Part shown: piece after piece, positions 46,640-60,499 of the stretch | How the letters are laid out: the number at the start of each line of letters is the position of its first letter | Position numbering within the stretch: the stretch's first letter is position 1 | Origin: Desmodus rotundus | Taxonomy: Eukaryota > Chordata > Mammalia > Chiroptera > Phyllostomidae | Direction: 5' to 3' | NCBI RefSeq assembly: GCF_022682495.2 | Contig: NC_071393.1 | Coordinates: 113,166,239 to 113,230,238, forward strand | DNA length: 64,000 nucleotides | Notes under the pieces: generated by a model | Seen by the model: the letters and a program-made list of their open reading frames with translations, nothing else | What the model was told of the DNA's origin: nothing | The model's database searches: none | Position numbers and translations under genes: made by a program

Positions 46640-48650
46640 AGACAGGCCATGGTACAATTGTTTCCTGGTTGCTCACATGGTCCTCACCCATTAATGTATG
46701 CTTGAATTGCTTTTAACCCTTTCCTGTCTCAGTTTCCCACTCCCTCACCATGCACTCACATCTTAGGATTATATCCCAAATAAACTGCTCACACTTAAAT
46801 CCTTATCTCAGGGCCTCAGGGTCAGGGACAGTTGGTACCAGAAGTGAGCCTTAAAAGGAAGATCCACAGGATATGAGATTCTAGGACTGTATTTGTCAGA
46901 GGCCACTAGGACTCAGTTGCAGCCAGTGGATTTGTGACAACTGGTATGCTGCAACATCAGAAACTAAGACTCTCCCTTGTGGTTAAGATGAGGTACAGAT
47001 GGAAGTGGTGCCCTGAAATACAATAGCTCTCATGCTTGAATTAGAATTACGAGAATTACGAAGTTAGTTAATGGGTGAAGAAGCCATAAAGAAAGAAAAT
47101 GACATACTCGGGTCAAATAACTCAGGCAAAGTCCTAAGAAAGTCCTAAGACCTCTATAACAATGAATGAAGAGAATCTCATCCTATAGAGTGTGTTGAAA
47201 ATAATACCCAAGATTTGCCATAAAGATGCAGATTTATAAAGGTTACTGAATTTAGAGCTCTGATATATTTCCTATGTAAAACTCAGAGATTCTATTAGGG
47301 AAGAAATGCTATCCTGAGATTTAGGATGAGGACATTTAAATGGATGCATTTGAAAATTTGAATCCTGAGATTCTCATGAACGCCCTGCACTGGCAGAACT
47401 CACTCCTTACCCTTTTGCTAGAAGAGAGCAGCCTTTCACTGCCTGGAGGTCATGTTTCACCAAAGATTTTGCTTATCTTCCTAAAGATCTGTTCTTAACT
47501 TTCGCTCATTGCATCTAGACCAATAGCTAGGGTCAGTACAATTCTTTGTATGAGAGGAACTGGATCACTAATCAAGAGAGCTTTGGGAGCTAGCTACTAT
47601 ATGCCATCAGGAGCCAGGGATATGTGGAATAGATCTTAAGGATACTGTTTTAGGAGAAACAGAATAGTATAAGATTATACAAGGAACAGCTTTGCAGGAT
47701 GGGGAGAGCTCAGGATTTAACATTCTTGCAAAGATGCCCAGAGCTTATCCAAACGTGCTGCCAGAATTACTGCATCTTTGAGGCTTCGAAATGTTGGTGG
47801 ACTACAAAAATTGAGGCAGGGATCCTAGAACTACCTTGGCAGAGAAGTGAATTTGGGGGGTCAGAATATTCAGGGAAGAAGGGAGGATTTCTACATGAGG
47901 CCAGAGAAATCACCACGGACCCTGTTTCTCTGCAGGTCCTAGGGGAATGTCTTCACTCAAACAGTAAGAAATGCACCAGTCAGTCGGAGGAAAGCAGTCA
48001 TCACTGGGACCTCAATGGTGATTGTCTCTGTAGGCCAGGGTCAATGACAAGACAGGATGCTGTAGAACTGGGCTCCCTAGTGTCAGCAAAGGTGATAAGA
48101 TTCCAAAATACTAGCAAAGAGTGGTGACCCTTAACTGTTAGAAACAAGGTAGGTATAATTACTGTCGTGGGCAATGAGACCAGAATGACAAACTCTGGGC
48201 CCTGACCTAAGTAGATCTGAGGCCATGTCTAATAGACTTTGGTTCTCCTGGGGATGATATAGGAGGGCAGGCAATGAGGGCTTTTATTGCCTTATACAAA
48301 CAACCAAGAAAGATTAAGAGCCGGTGATCGGCAGACTGATGCTAACTTCTGCAATGAGCATTTACTGTCCATTTTCAAATCCTGAATCAGATCAATCATG
48401 GACTCATTGCCATATTGAAGGAAAAACCAGGTATTTTTCAGGAAATACCCTGCGGTGTCACCACAAATTTATGAAATATTCCCCTAACTTGTTTCCCAAA
48501 CAGAACCTGGTTTCCCAAAGGGACTTTTTCCCCAAATGGCTACACATGTATCAGAGTAACTACACAATGGGAGAAGGGGGTATTCTTAGGTCTTTTGAAG
48601 ACTGTCAGATACAAGGTCTGACCTGATAGAGATACCACAGAATCCAAAAT
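46640..48650 (+). mobile_element. Probable ERV-L-type retroviral relic (LTR end, primer site, decayed interior)
   Basis: The segment ends in an LTR-like way (poly(A) signal 'aataaac' near 46780, then 'cttatctcagggcctcaggg', then 'gggaca'). Within three bases comes 'tggtaccagaagtgag', which looks like a tRNA-Leu-type primer-binding site as used by ERV-L. Decayed sequence with short open frames follows (for example 47699-48127). No intact gag or pol motif is visible. The LTR 5' limit is unclear and may reach about 46060. Old and non-functional. Confidence 0.4.
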
Positions 48651-49114
48651 GCTTCCTGAAGGAGACCACATTAATAAAAAAAATCCGGATTCAAGGGCAT
48701 CTCCCAGTGGGTCCAATAGTCCATGAACCCACTCTGTGGTAATTTCCCCAGGTCCTGAGTCAATAAATTCAGAAGATGACGGGTTCCTCATAATGCTGCT
48801 TTGACCTGTGAAGTAAGAGTTATGATAGCAAAGACCAAGTGAGAAGCCCTAAACATGTCCCCCATGCCCACCTATCTCCATAGTAAAAAAGAAATACTAA
48901 TACATAGTGAGTGAAACAGCAGAGATTATTGCCACCACTTAATGGTTGCAGAGTGGTGATCCACATCATACTCCCATTTAATTCAATAGTATTTCTGCAG
49001 CAAAAATCAAATGGGTCTTTTTGAGTGCCGGTGAATTACCATAAACTTAGGCAAGAAGAAGCCCCAGTCATGGATACTGTGCTGGGTGTAGTAACTACAC
49101 TAGAAGAGATCATC
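48651..49114. other. Gene-free spacer, possible retroviral interior
   Basis: No identifiable feature. It may continue the relic to its left. Confidence 0.3.
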
Positions 49115-49128
49115 AAGAAAACATAACA

Positions 49129-49344
49129 GGCCTGGCTGGTGTGGCTCAGTGGATTGAGCACCAGCCTGCAAACCAAAGGGTCACCAGTTCAACTCCTAGT
49201 CAGGGCACATGCCTGAGATGTGGGCCAGGTCCCCAGTAGGGGGTGCATGAGAGTCAATCACACACTGATGTTTCTCTCCCTCTCTTTCTCCCTCCCTTCC
49301 CCTCTCTAAAAATAAATAAATAAATCTTTAAAAAGAAAGAAAGA
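49129..49344 (+). mobile_element. VES-type bat SINE with 14-bp TSD
   Basis: A tRNA-derived SINE: A-box region 'tggtgtggctcagtgg', B-box region 'ggtcaccagttcaactcc', C/T-rich 3' region and an A-rich tail with (GAAA)n. Perfect TSDs, aagaaaacataaca, at 49115-49128 and 49345-49358. This family is a strong indicator of a bat genome. Confidence 0.9.
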
Positions 49345-49719
49345 AAGAAAACATAACAAGCCTACCTGTACAGGCCCATAGGAATATAGAAAACTCATCA
49401 AGAACAAAATTGAGAAAACACAAATTGTCAGTATCAGGAAGGAAGGAATAAGGAGACACAATTAGAGTCTGTATAAATATAAACAGGAAAATGAAAAGAT
49501 ATTATGAACAACTTCATACCAATAAATCTGAGAATAAGAAAAACGCCTTGAAAAATATAATTCACCAAAATTGAAACAAGAAAAAAAACTGAATAGATTT
49601 TCCTCTACTAAAGAGATTAAGAATGAAATCATAGATTCATAAAGGATTTCAGCAGTTAATTCTTCCATATATTTCTGAGAAAACAAAGTATTGGATTGTC
49701 AGGAAACAGGGGTCTTACC

Positions 49720-50030
49720 CTCATTAAACTTTATTTATAACTTCAAGGAAACAGGTAGGACAGGCAGTGTAGGTGAGGTCCAGAACCACCAGCCCCTACA
49801 ATTCATATATAACAAGGGCATGAAGGCCCTGCCATTACAGCCCAAAGCGAGAAAAGTCTGACAAGGTTTGTTCAGGCCTATTAACGTAATTCCATTTCTC
49901 TGTCTACAAAACTGACTTCATCACTGAACACTTTCTTTTCCAGGTGTTCATCCCTAATAAATATCTTGCACCCTAAACTCCAATTTGGTGTCTGCTTCTG
50001 AAGAACTCAAACTATCACAATGTGGTAATT
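49720..50030 (+). repeat. Possible old LTR fragment
   Basis: The right end 'aataaatatcttgcac', then 'ttggtgtctgcttctgaaga', then 'caaactatcaca' resembles ERV-L/MaLR LTR 3' ends, and could pair with the relic at 46.6 kb. The left limit is approximate. Confidence 0.35.
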
Positions 50031-50119
50031 ACTGGAAAAAACATAGCAGCCCTAGAGCCAAGGGCACAAAGAAAAGAAGTCGAGCTTATTAGAGTATTGA
50101 TAATTAAAGGAGATCCTCT

Positions 50120-50665
50120 GCAGAGCAAGGACCAAACCCTTTAAGGAAGGCAAGTGACCAGCTACTGCTCATGCTTCATGAACTCAGAGGACCGCCCTGT
50201 AATCCCAGAGCTGCAACTCAGATCTCTCAGGGTGTCAGTGGCCAATGGTTCTAGTACTTCTAAGGAAGAATGAGGGTGGTTCTCACAAAGCCAACAAAAC
50301 TGGAATCCCAAATCAAACATGGCTACCAGAGTGAACGGCCCCAGCCAAAATGATACTACGTGTAACTTTGAGCGCACAGGAAAGTCAACGCCCTTCTCTC
50401 ATCCTTTATCCCGGGCTACTTCTACTGCCCCCTTTCAGCATAGCTACCTGGTAGAGCGCTGGCAAAACAGAAATGGGGTATGTAGTAGCACATACCAGAC
50501 ACTACATCTTACAGTACAAAGGTGGGAGAAGGTTTAGATTTGGTAGACATTGGTTTAAAGTGTGTCTTTGTGGCTCCTTTGCTCAGGGTATATATGGAGC
50601 ATTTGAATTCTTGCTCCCCAGCATGTTGTCAATTTGGCTCAAATAAAGTCTTATAAAAATTCTCT
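50120..50665 (+). repeat. Possible LTR-like segment
   Basis: 'gggtatatatggagc' (TATA-like, about 50586) is followed about 50 bases later by 'aataaag' (about 50641) and a T-rich stretch, an LTR promoter/poly(A) arrangement. No family assigned and the boundaries are uncertain. Confidence 0.3.
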
Positions 50666-52313
50666 TTAAAAATAAAAGAGATGACTTCTAGATAAAAATG
50701 AACTTTTAATATTGCTTGAAAGACCCAAGAGGAAGTAAGAACATGCTAGGACTCCTCTGGTATAATATGATCCAGACATGAGAGATCCTTAAATTTTTCT
50801 TTAAACATTAGACATGTTTCTCTAATTAAAAACTAGAGACTTTTGAGGAGATCCAAGATGGTAAAGGAGTAAGTGGAAGCTACACCAACCTCCTCCCAGG
50901 ACCAAACTTGAATTACAAGTAAATTGTAGAGAAATCATCCTTAATAACCAACTGAACACTAGCTGGAGAGAAGCCTTGCAACCATGGACAGACAGAAGAA
51001 ACCACTTCACCCCAACATGACTGGCAGAGAGTGTGGAGGAGACATGACAGGACTGGCTGGGCCCCCATGGGTGGCAGCTGAAGTGCCAGAGGGAAATTTC
51101 AGTGGCTGGTGGGTTCCCCCTGAGAAGTGTGGGGTCTAAACCCCAATCTGAGCTCCCCAGCCTACAGCACCAGAACTGGAAAGGAACACAGATAACAGGC
51201 AGCTGTGAAAACCAGTGAGGTTTCTGCCTGCCAGGGAGAAATGGCTAGAGATGGCTGGAGACACAGAGAGCCTCTTAAGAGGCTGACACACAAAACTTCA
51301 TTTGCAACCACTTACTCTGGGCTCTGGCAGGAGGGCAGAGTGGACTTAGAGATGCTTGAGGAGAGTCTGGGGTTGGTGGCTCTGGGGAGAAAACTGAAGG
51401 CACAGACACCAGGATCCCTGTGCTGAGTCATTCCCCATACCACAGGAGCCATCTCTCTCAGGCAGAGCACTCCTCCTCTCTGAATGCTGGCAGGAATTAT
51501 TCAGCTTAAGGCTATAATGCTGATTAGTTTAATGACTAACGTAGAAAACACAAACAAGCAGCCAAAAATGGGAAGAAGACAAAGAAACAGATACTAAGTG
51601 AAAGAATAAGAGAATTCACCAGAACTAGATAAACTGGAGGCAAGCAATTTATCAGAGTTTAGAGTAATGATTATAACAATATTGCACATAGAAAACATAA
51701 ATAAAAGATGAGTCAGAAATAAAGAGTGCAATATGTGAAATAAATAATACACTGGAAGGGATAAACAATAGGTATGATGAAGCAGAGGATCAAATCAGTG
51801 ATTTGGAAGGTAGGAAAAAAAACACTGAGGCAGAGCAGCAAAAAGAAAAAAGAATTAAAAAAAATGAGGCTAGCTTAAGAAACATTATGGGCAACATGAA
51901 GCCTAACAACATCTGCATCATGGTAACACCAGAAGAAGAAGAGAGTGAGGAAGGTATTGAGAACCTATTTGAAGAAATAATGACTGAAAACTTCCCTAAT
52001 CTGGTGAGGCAAAAAGACACACAAGTCCAGGAAGCACAGAGAGTCCCAAACAAGTTGGACCCAAGGAATCCTACACCGAGACACATCATAATTAAAATGA
52101 CAAGGCTTAAAGACAAGGATAGAACCCTAAAAGCCACAAGAGAAAAGCAGGTAATTACCTACAAGGGAGCACAAATTAGTCTGGCATTTGATTACTCAAC
52201 AGAAACATCTCAGGCCAAAAGGACATGGTATGAAATATTCAAGTGATGAAAAGCAAGGACCTAAAACCAAGGCATTAGCCCAGCAAGGCTATCACTTAAA
52301 ATTGAAGGAGAAA

Positions 52314-52747
52314 TGTTGGGAACCACCCTGCCTGGTTTCAGGGTTCCAGGACAATCAGGCCTAAGGAAAGAATGCATAAAATCCTGTGAAACCTGCTTTG
52401 CTAAGAATACTCTTGATTTAAATGATAAGGGTCCAAGCATAAAATGAGTTTGTTTCCCAAAGATTTATGGCCCTTTGTCTACTTGACCCTGACTCAGTAT
52501 AAGCCCTCATAGTTCTTTGAATGTTATCTATTGTTTGATCATTACTGCCTGACAATGATTGATGAGCTTTACTATATGCCCTGTATTCCTATGCAAATAA
52601 ACCCAATAAAAGCTCATTGAGGAACAGGCTCAAGGCCCTTCTCCTTTGAGAGATCAGCCACCTTTCCTTCCCAAACAGATCATGTCTTGGTAGAATTATT
52701 CTCATCCATGATGGGCAGGGGGCTCTGCTGGACAAAACTGCCCCACA
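52314..52747 (+). mobile_element. Solo LTR inserted in L1 ORF1, with 6-bp TSD
   Basis: 434 bases beginning TGTTGGGAACC and ending CCACA, flanked by gagaaa at 52308-52313 and 52748-52753. L1 ORF1 reads continuously across the two flanks. A poly(A) signal 'aataaaagctc' is near 52605. TG...CA ends with a 6-bp TSD point to a class II (beta-like) endogenous retrovirus. Only the LTR remains. The left end is very similar to the LTR starting at 63751. Confidence 0.85.
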
Positions 52748-52841
52748 GAGAAATAAGGAGTGTTCCAGACAAGAAAAAGCTAAAGGAATTTGTCAACACC
52801 AAACCAGTACTGCAACAAATGTTAAAGAGCTTGCTAGAAGA

Positions 52842-52885
52842 AGAAGGAGGAGGAGGAGGAGGAGGAGGAAAAAAAAAAGAGGAAA
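52842..52885 (+). repeat. (GGA)n / poly-A microsatellite
   Basis: A run of AGG/GGA triplets followed by an A-tract at the end of the L1 ORF1. Confidence 0.8.
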
Positions 52886-54755
52886 ATAGTCTAACAATAA
52901 AATGGCACTAAATATGTATCTATCAATAATCACCTTAAATGTAAATGTATTAAATGCTCCAACCAAAAGACATAGGGTAGCTGAATGGATAAGAAAACAA
53001 GACCCATATATATGCTGCCTCCAAGAGACCCATCTCAGATTGAAAGATACACACAGACTAAAAGTAAAAGGATGGAAAAAGAAATTTCATGTAAATGCAA
53101 GGGGAAAAAAGCTGGGGTAGCAGTATTTATATCCAACAAAATAGACTTTAAAACCAAGACTATAGTAAGAGACAAAGAAGGACACTACATAACGATAAAG
53201 GGAACAATTCAACAGGAGGATATAACCCTAGCAAACTTTTACTTGCCCAACACAAGAGCCCCTAAATATGTGAAGCAAATCTTGATGCTCATAAAAGGAG
53301 AGATTGACAAAAATGCAGTCATAGTCGGGGATCTTAACACCCCATTGACTTCAATGAATAGATCTTCCAGACAGAAAGTCAAAAGGAGACAGTGGCCTTA
53401 AACCACACACTAGGTCGAATGGATTTAATTGATATCTTCAGAGCATTTCACCCCAAAGTAGTAAAATATACATACTTTACAAGTGCACATGGAATGTTTT
53501 CTAGAATAGACCACATGCTATGACACAAAACAAGTCTCAATAAATTTAAGAAGCTTGAGATGATATCAAGCATCTTCTCTGACCACAATGCTATGTAACT
53601 AGAAATCAATCACAAGAACACTGAAACATACACAAAGACATGGAAGCTAAATAACATGTTATTAAACAATGCATGGGTCAACCACAAGATCAAGGGAAAA
53701 ATCAAAAGATACCTGAAACAAATGAAAATGAGGACACAACAATTGAAAATCTGTGGGACGCTGGGAAAGCCATCCTAAGAGGGAAATTACAGGCCTATCT
53801 AAATAAATAAATAAATAGGAAGAAAGAGCTTAAAAAAAATAGTCTAACTTCACACTTAAAGGAAGTTGTAAAAGGACAACAAAGACCAAAGTGAGTAGAA
53901 GGAAAGAAATAATAAAGATCAGAGCAGAAATAAATGAAATACAGTCTAAAAAAAGTGATACAAAGATCAGTAAGTCCAAGAGCTTGTTCTTTGAAAAGAT
54001 AAACAAGTTTGACAAACCTTTAACCAGATTCATCAAGGAAATCGAGAAAGGACCCAAATAAATAAAATCAGAAATGAAAAGAAGATAATTAACAACTGAC
54101 ACCAAAGAAATACAAGGAATTGTAAGAAAATATTATGAGCAACTGCATGCCAACAACCTGGACAACCTGGACTAAATGGATAAATACCTAGAAACATACA
54201 ACCTTCCAAAACTAAATCAGGAAGAATCAGAGAATCTGAAAGACAGATTACACCTAGTGAAATTGAAGCAGTAATAAAAAAAAAAAACCTCCCAAATAAT
54301 GAAATCCCGGAACCAGATGGCTTCCCAGGTGAATTCTACCAAACATTCCCAGAACTAACACCTCTGCTTCTCAAACTATTTCATAAAATTCAAAAGGAGG
54401 AACGGCTCCAAACTCATTTTACGAGGTCAGTAATATCCTAATTCCAAAACCAGATAAAGACACTACAAAGAAAGAAAATTATAGGCTAATATCTCTGATG
54501 AACATAGATGCTGAAATCTTAACAAAATATTAGCAAACCCAATACAGCAATACATAAAAAAGATCATACACCATGATCAAGTGGGATTTATTCTGGAAAT
54601 GCAAGGTTGGTACAACAATTGCAAATCAATTAATGTGGTTCACCACGTAAACAAAGTGAAGGATAAAAACTACATGATTATATCAATAGATGCAGAAAAA
54701 GCTTTTGATAAAATCCAGCACCCTTTTATGAATAAAACTCAGCGAAGTGGGATTA

Positions 54756-55650
<895 letters not shown>

Positions 55651-55689
55651 GGTGTATGACATTGCTGGTACAGTCCTTCCAAGTTGCTC

Positions 55690-56069
55690 AGGGCACAGGG
55701 CTGGCCTTTATAGATCTGTGTCTTTGAAGAGTTGGACCATCAGGGCTGCGGTGTTGAAAGTGAAAATACAAAGAGCCTAAAATGGGGTGGGTGGGGTAGG
55801 GAGAGTGGGAGAGAGAAGAAAGTGAGGTAAAAATGATTCTTTGATTGGGAAGGCTTGAATCAATAAAATGCCTGAGATTGCTCTTACATATATGTAAGGG
55901 GAGGGGTGGGGATAAGGGTAGTTTTCCAGGAAAAGAAATGAAGGAGATTCATCACAGGTGGATTACAGCTGAACCTGGATGTTGGGTACATAAGAATTCA
56001 TGGCATACTATTCTCTAAATATGTAAAATTTTATGGCATAAAATTTTCTATATTAAAAAACTGACGTGT
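55690..56069. other. Gene-free spacer
   Basis: Includes an old L1-like tail ('gtgggtggggtagggagag', then 'ctgagattgctcttacatat') but nothing firm. Confidence 0.3.
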
Positions 56070-56284
56070 GCCCTGGCTGGTGTGGCTTAGTAGTAGAGCG
56101 CTAGCCTGCAAATAAAAGGGTCACCGGTTCAATTCCCAGTAGGCGTGCATGCATGGGTTGCGGGCCGGGTCCCCGGTGGGTGGACATGCTAGAAACAACC
56201 ACACATTGATGTTTCTCTCCCTCTCTTTCTCTCTCCCTTCCCCTCTCTCTAAAAATAAATAAATAAAATCTTAAAAAAAAAAAT
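56070..56284 (+). mobile_element. VES-type bat SINE
   Basis: 'gccctggctggtgtggctta' head, 'ggtcaccggttcaattccc' B-box region, 'cacacattgatgtttctctc' tail and A-rich end. No clear TSD. Confidence 0.88.
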
Positions 56285-56289
56285 CCTAA

Positions 56290-57355
56290 ACCAAATCTTA
56301 GCAAATTGACTCCAATGAAAAGACATCATGACAAAATAGGGTTTATTTCTGAAATATAAGACTGGTTAATACAACTGGTTTGGGTGACAAAGCCAGTGTA
56401 ACTGATCACATTAGCAAAAGAAAAAAGAAAAATATGATTATCTCAATAGATTCAAAAGTTTAAAACGTGTTTGACAAAATTCAAAACTACTAGACTTCCA
56501 TTTTCTGTCGTGGTGGAGTTAGGAGCACCAAATATGCCCTTACTTCACAAGAACTAGAAGAGTAGAATATATAAAACAACTATTTTCAAACTTTGATAAA
56601 ACGGGCAGTAGAGAACTATAATCCCTGAGATTCACATGAAATCTCAAGGGATCCCAAACAGCCACAACAATCTTGAAAGAAAAGAACAAAGTTGGAGGCC
56701 TCATACTTCCAGATTTCAAAACTTATGAGAAAGCTACAGTAATCAAGAGTGTGGTATTGGCATAAACAGACATATAGATCAATGGAAGAGTGCCCCAAAA
56801 TAAACTTGCACACACATAGTTAAATGATTTTCGACAAGAGTGCCATGACCATTCAATGGGGACATGACTGTCTTTTCAACAAATGGTGCTGGGAAAACTG
56901 TACACCCACATCTATGAGAGAACAAAGTTGGACCCTTACCTAACATCATATTAAAAATTAACTCAAAATGGAGCAAAGACCTAAACATTGGAGCCTAAAC
57001 TGTAAAGTACTTAGAAGAAAACATAGGGGAAACACTTAACAACGTTAGATTTGGCAATGATTGCTTGGCTGTGACACCAAAATCACCAACAAGAAGGCAA
57101 GTATCAAAATTAAACATTTTGTACTTCCAAGGATACTTATTATTAACAGGATGAAAAGCAACCCAAAGAAAATATTTATAAATCATATAGCTGATAAAAA
57201 ATTAATACTCAGAATATATAAAATACCCCAACTCAACAACAAAAATACCCTAATTTAAAACTGTGCCAAGGGCTTGGAATATTTCTCCAAAGATACACAA
57301 ATCTTCCCTATCGTTTTATGATTATTTTTAATAAGTAGTTTGTTAAAAAAGATAT
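56290..57355 (+). repeat. Old L1 ORF2 fragment
   Basis: Decayed reverse-transcriptase and C-terminal ORF2 text, for example 'ttatctcaatagattcaaaa' (56440), 'gggatcccaaacagccacaa' (56650), 'gaccattcaatggggacatg' (56848), 'acaaatggtgctgggaaaac' (56879). Older than the bat-specific L1s nearby. It is followed at 57360 by a VES SINE. Confidence 0.75.
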
Positions 57356-57359
57356 ACAG

Positions 57360-57594
57360 CCTTGACGTGTGTGGCTCAGTTAGTTGGGCATTGTCTTGTC
57401 TTGCAAAGCAAATGGTCACCGGTTTGATTCCTGGTCAGGCCACATGCCTGGGTTGTCAGTTTGGTCCCAGTTTGGGATGCGTATGAGAGACAACTGATCA
57501 ATGTTTCTCACATTGATGTTTCTCTCCCTCTTTTTCTCCCTCCGTCCCCCTCTCCCTAAAAATTAATATAAATAAAAATCTTTAAAAAATAAAA
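57360..57594 (+). mobile_element. VES-type bat SINE (diverged)
   Basis: 'gtgtggctcagttagttggg' head, 'ggtcaccggtttgattcctg' B box, duplicated 'tgatgtttctc' tail part, A-rich end. More substitutions than the other VES copies. Confidence 0.85.
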
Positions 57595-57597
57595 AAG

Positions 57598-58580
57598 ATC
57601 ATTTTCAGTTTTTTGAGGAAATTCCATAGTTTTCCACAGTGGCTGCACCAGTCTGCATTCCCAGCAACAGTGTACTAGGGTTCCCTTTTCTCCACAACCT
57701 CACCAGCACTTGTTTGTTGATTTGGTTATGATGGCCATTCTGACTGGTGTGAAGTGGTAGCTCATTGTGGTTTTAATTTGCATCTCTCTCATGGCTAGTG
57801 ATGCTGAGCATCCTTTCATATGTCTCTGGGCCCTCTGTATGTCCTCATCAGAGAAGTGTCTGTTCAGGTCCTTTGCCCATTTTTTAATTGGATTATTTAT
57901 CTTCCTGGAGTAGAATTGTGTGAGTTCTTTATATATTTTGGAAATCAAACCCTTGTCCAAGGTATCATTAACAAATATATTTTCCCATATGGTTGGTTCC
58001 CTTTTCAGGCAATTCCACTGCTGGGATTATACCCTAAGAATCCTGAAACACCAATCCAAAAGAACCTATGCAACCCAATGTTCATAGCAGCACAATTTAT
58101 AATAGCCAAGTGCTGGAAGCAACCTAAGTGCCTATCAGTATATGAGTGGATCAAAAAATTATGGTACATTTACACAATGGAATACTATGCAGCAGAAAGA
58201 AAGGAGCTCCTACCCTTCACAACAGCATGGATGAACAGCAGAGCATTATGCTAAGTGAAATAAGCCAGGCGGCAAAAGATAAATACCATGTGATCTCACC
58301 TGTAAGTGGAACCTAATCAACAAAACGAAGCAAGCAACATGTAACCAGAGATACTGAAATAAAGAACAAACTGACAGTAACCAGAGGGGAGGGGAGGAGG
58401 ATAATGGGAGAAAGAAGGGGAAGGGTCATCAAAGAACATGTATGAGTGACCCATGGACAAAGTCAAAGAGGGGTAGGACTGAGGATGAAAGGTGGGGGTG
58501 GGTGGGGTGGGGAGAGTGGTGGGGGGGAAATGGAGACAACTGTACTTGAATAAAAATAATAAAACAATAAATAAATCACT
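57598..58580 (+). mobile_element. Twin-primed (5'-inverted) L1 3' end
   Basis: 57598-58006 is the antisense of the late ORF2 segment (on the minus strand: [44 protein letters not shown]). At about 58007 the orientation flips and 58007-58580 runs in the sense direction ([18 protein letters not shown], then TFTQWNTMQQ-like text, then the G-rich 3'UTR 'ggagacaactgtacttgaat'). The two pieces are adjacent in a normal L1, so almost nothing was lost at the inversion. Confidence 0.88.
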
Positions 58581-58589
58581 AATTATTAT

Positions 58590-59430
58590 GTTACAGGACA
58601 AACCTGGTTCTTCTTGCCAATGCTGTAAAAAAATACAGATCAGCAAGTCTATCAGCACGTAAGCAGGGCTTAGTAGGGATACGTTCTCATGGAAGAGAAC
58701 AGGCCTAGCTGAGGTTGGGGAGAAAGGCAAGAACATGGGCGACAAAAGCAAGGGTGGCAAGAGCATCAGGTCCTTTGTATGAGAATTTATACAGCTGGTG
58801 GGATGGGGGCGAAGCAGTTACATATTGATTGACGGGGTATGTGCCTACCCAAACTTAGGTCTGTGCGGGAGTCTGTTAGCCCGAATCTTATCTTGCTCCA
58901 GACTCTACTTGTTCATCTTGTTGTAAAACAGATGTGTGACCAGAGGCAGTTAATTAAAGTTGAGGCAGTTACCAGAAGTTCTTTATGGGCTCTTTCTGCA
59001 AGCACTAGGGACTCCCTCCTAAACCAGATAGTGACCAGAGGTAGGCAATTAACCAGTCATTTTATGGGATTCTTCTTTAGGCACTGTGGACCCCTTCCTC
59101 TTCCCCCTTCTAGCCCTTGGGATGAATACACAGTGTCAAAGGCTTTCTTTCCCAGATAGTGGAAATGGTACATAGAATTTCAAGGACTGCCCTCCCTCTG
59201 TGCTGTCATGGTGTTTCTTTGTGATATTCGGAACCCCTGGCAATATTGTCGGGCCACGTTCAGGACTGCTGAGTTAGTGGGTGAGACATGTCTCCCTCCC
59301 CCTGCCTCAGTTTATTACTATGCCACCTATTAGGTGTGATGCTGTAACTTGTAGTATTGAGAGTAAATACGTATTTGATCTTCAGCCCCTTCCTGGCACA
59401 CAGCTTTTTAAAAAGCCTTGGAATATCCTA
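58590..59430. other. Gene-free, possible old LTR-derived sequence
   Basis: Internally similar phrases occur ('gtgaccagaggcagttaatta' near 58938 and 'gtgaccagaggtaggcaatt' near 59031; 'aaccagtcattttatgggat' and 'ttctttatgggctc'). This suggests an imperfect duplication of about 95 bases in an LTR-like element. No gene. Confidence 0.35.
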
Positions 59431-59439
59431 AGGAGAGCC

Positions 59440-59885
59440 TAAAGTCATCTTTTGTGACGTTGATATGACCAGGTCACTTATGGATGGGGGCCAGTAATGA
59501 GGGGAACCAACCACATTATTAGAGGGTTGGAAAATTCAGTGCCACCCCCAGGGCTGAAGGTATAATCACCAATAGTCAATGATTTAATTAGTCCTGTCTA
59601 CAAAATGAAGCCACCATAAAAATGCAAAAGGAAAGGGTTCAGAGCTTCCAGGTTGAACACATGGAGAACACCTGGAGACTGGGGTGTGGCACACCCAAAC
59701 AGGTCATGAGTTCTGCACCCCTTCCTACTTACCTTGCCCTATACACCTCTCCCATCTGGCTGTCCCGGAGTTATAACCTTCTAAGATAAACCAGTAGTCA
59801 AGTAAGTAAAATGTTCCTTGGGGTTCTGAGAGCCGGTCTAGCACATTAATCGAACTGGGAGGAGGTCACAGGAATCTCCTGACTC
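59440..59885. repeat. Ancient mammalian interspersed repeat
   Basis: 'ccataaaaatgcaaaaggaa', 'cttgccctatacacctctcc', 'tctggctgtcccggagttat' and 'ctagcacattaatcgaactg' follow the consensus of an abundant old mammalian repeat. I do not assign a family. Confidence 0.5.
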
Positions 59886-60084
59886 AGGAGAGTCCAAGCT
59901 CAGGCTGACAAACCTGGATTTGCAATGTGCATGGGATGGGGGCAGTCTTGTAGACTGAGCCCCTAACACTGTGGGATCTGATGCTATCTCCAGGTATCTG
60001 GTGTGAGAACTGAGTTGTAGGCCACCCAGCAGGTGTCTCAAGAGAACTGCTTGGTGGTGTAGAAAAACATACATATTGGAAACA

Positions 60085-60297
60085 GCACCAGAATTGTTAT
60101 TAGGCAAATGCAAATCGAAACCACAGTGAGATACCACTTTATACCCATTATGATGGCTATTAAAAAAAAAAGTTCCTTGGTGGCCCTTCCTCTATTTTTC
60201 CCCATTATCCCTCTCCCCCAACCCCTCTGGGGGCAGGGTGGGGGGAGTGGTAGGGTGAAAATGGAGACAACTGTACTTGAACAATTAAAAAAAAAGA
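60085..60297 (+). repeat. L1 ORF2 and 3'UTR fragments, internally deleted
   Basis: 'gaaaccacagtgagatacca' and 'cattatgatggctatt' (late ORF2) are joined at about 60165 to G-rich 3'UTR sequence ending 'ggagacaactgtacttgaac' and an A-tail. Confidence 0.75.
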
Positions 60298-60499
60298 TTT
60301 CAACCAAAACAATAAAATTATATGGCTACAGACATTCAATAATCAGGTGTCCTTTGCTTGAAGGTAAAAATATTTGTAGGGACATGGCAACCTGTAATTA
60401 AATCTCAAAAAATTATTTCTGAAGATAATTTTACCAAGGACAAATAAGCTGTTGCTCTTTGGATCTCTGATTTTAGAAATTTGTTTTTTTAATCTTCAA

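Noticed and set aside
47699..48127. Open frame of 142 codons
   Set aside because: Lies in a decayed repeat-like region, has no known domain and no sign of conservation.
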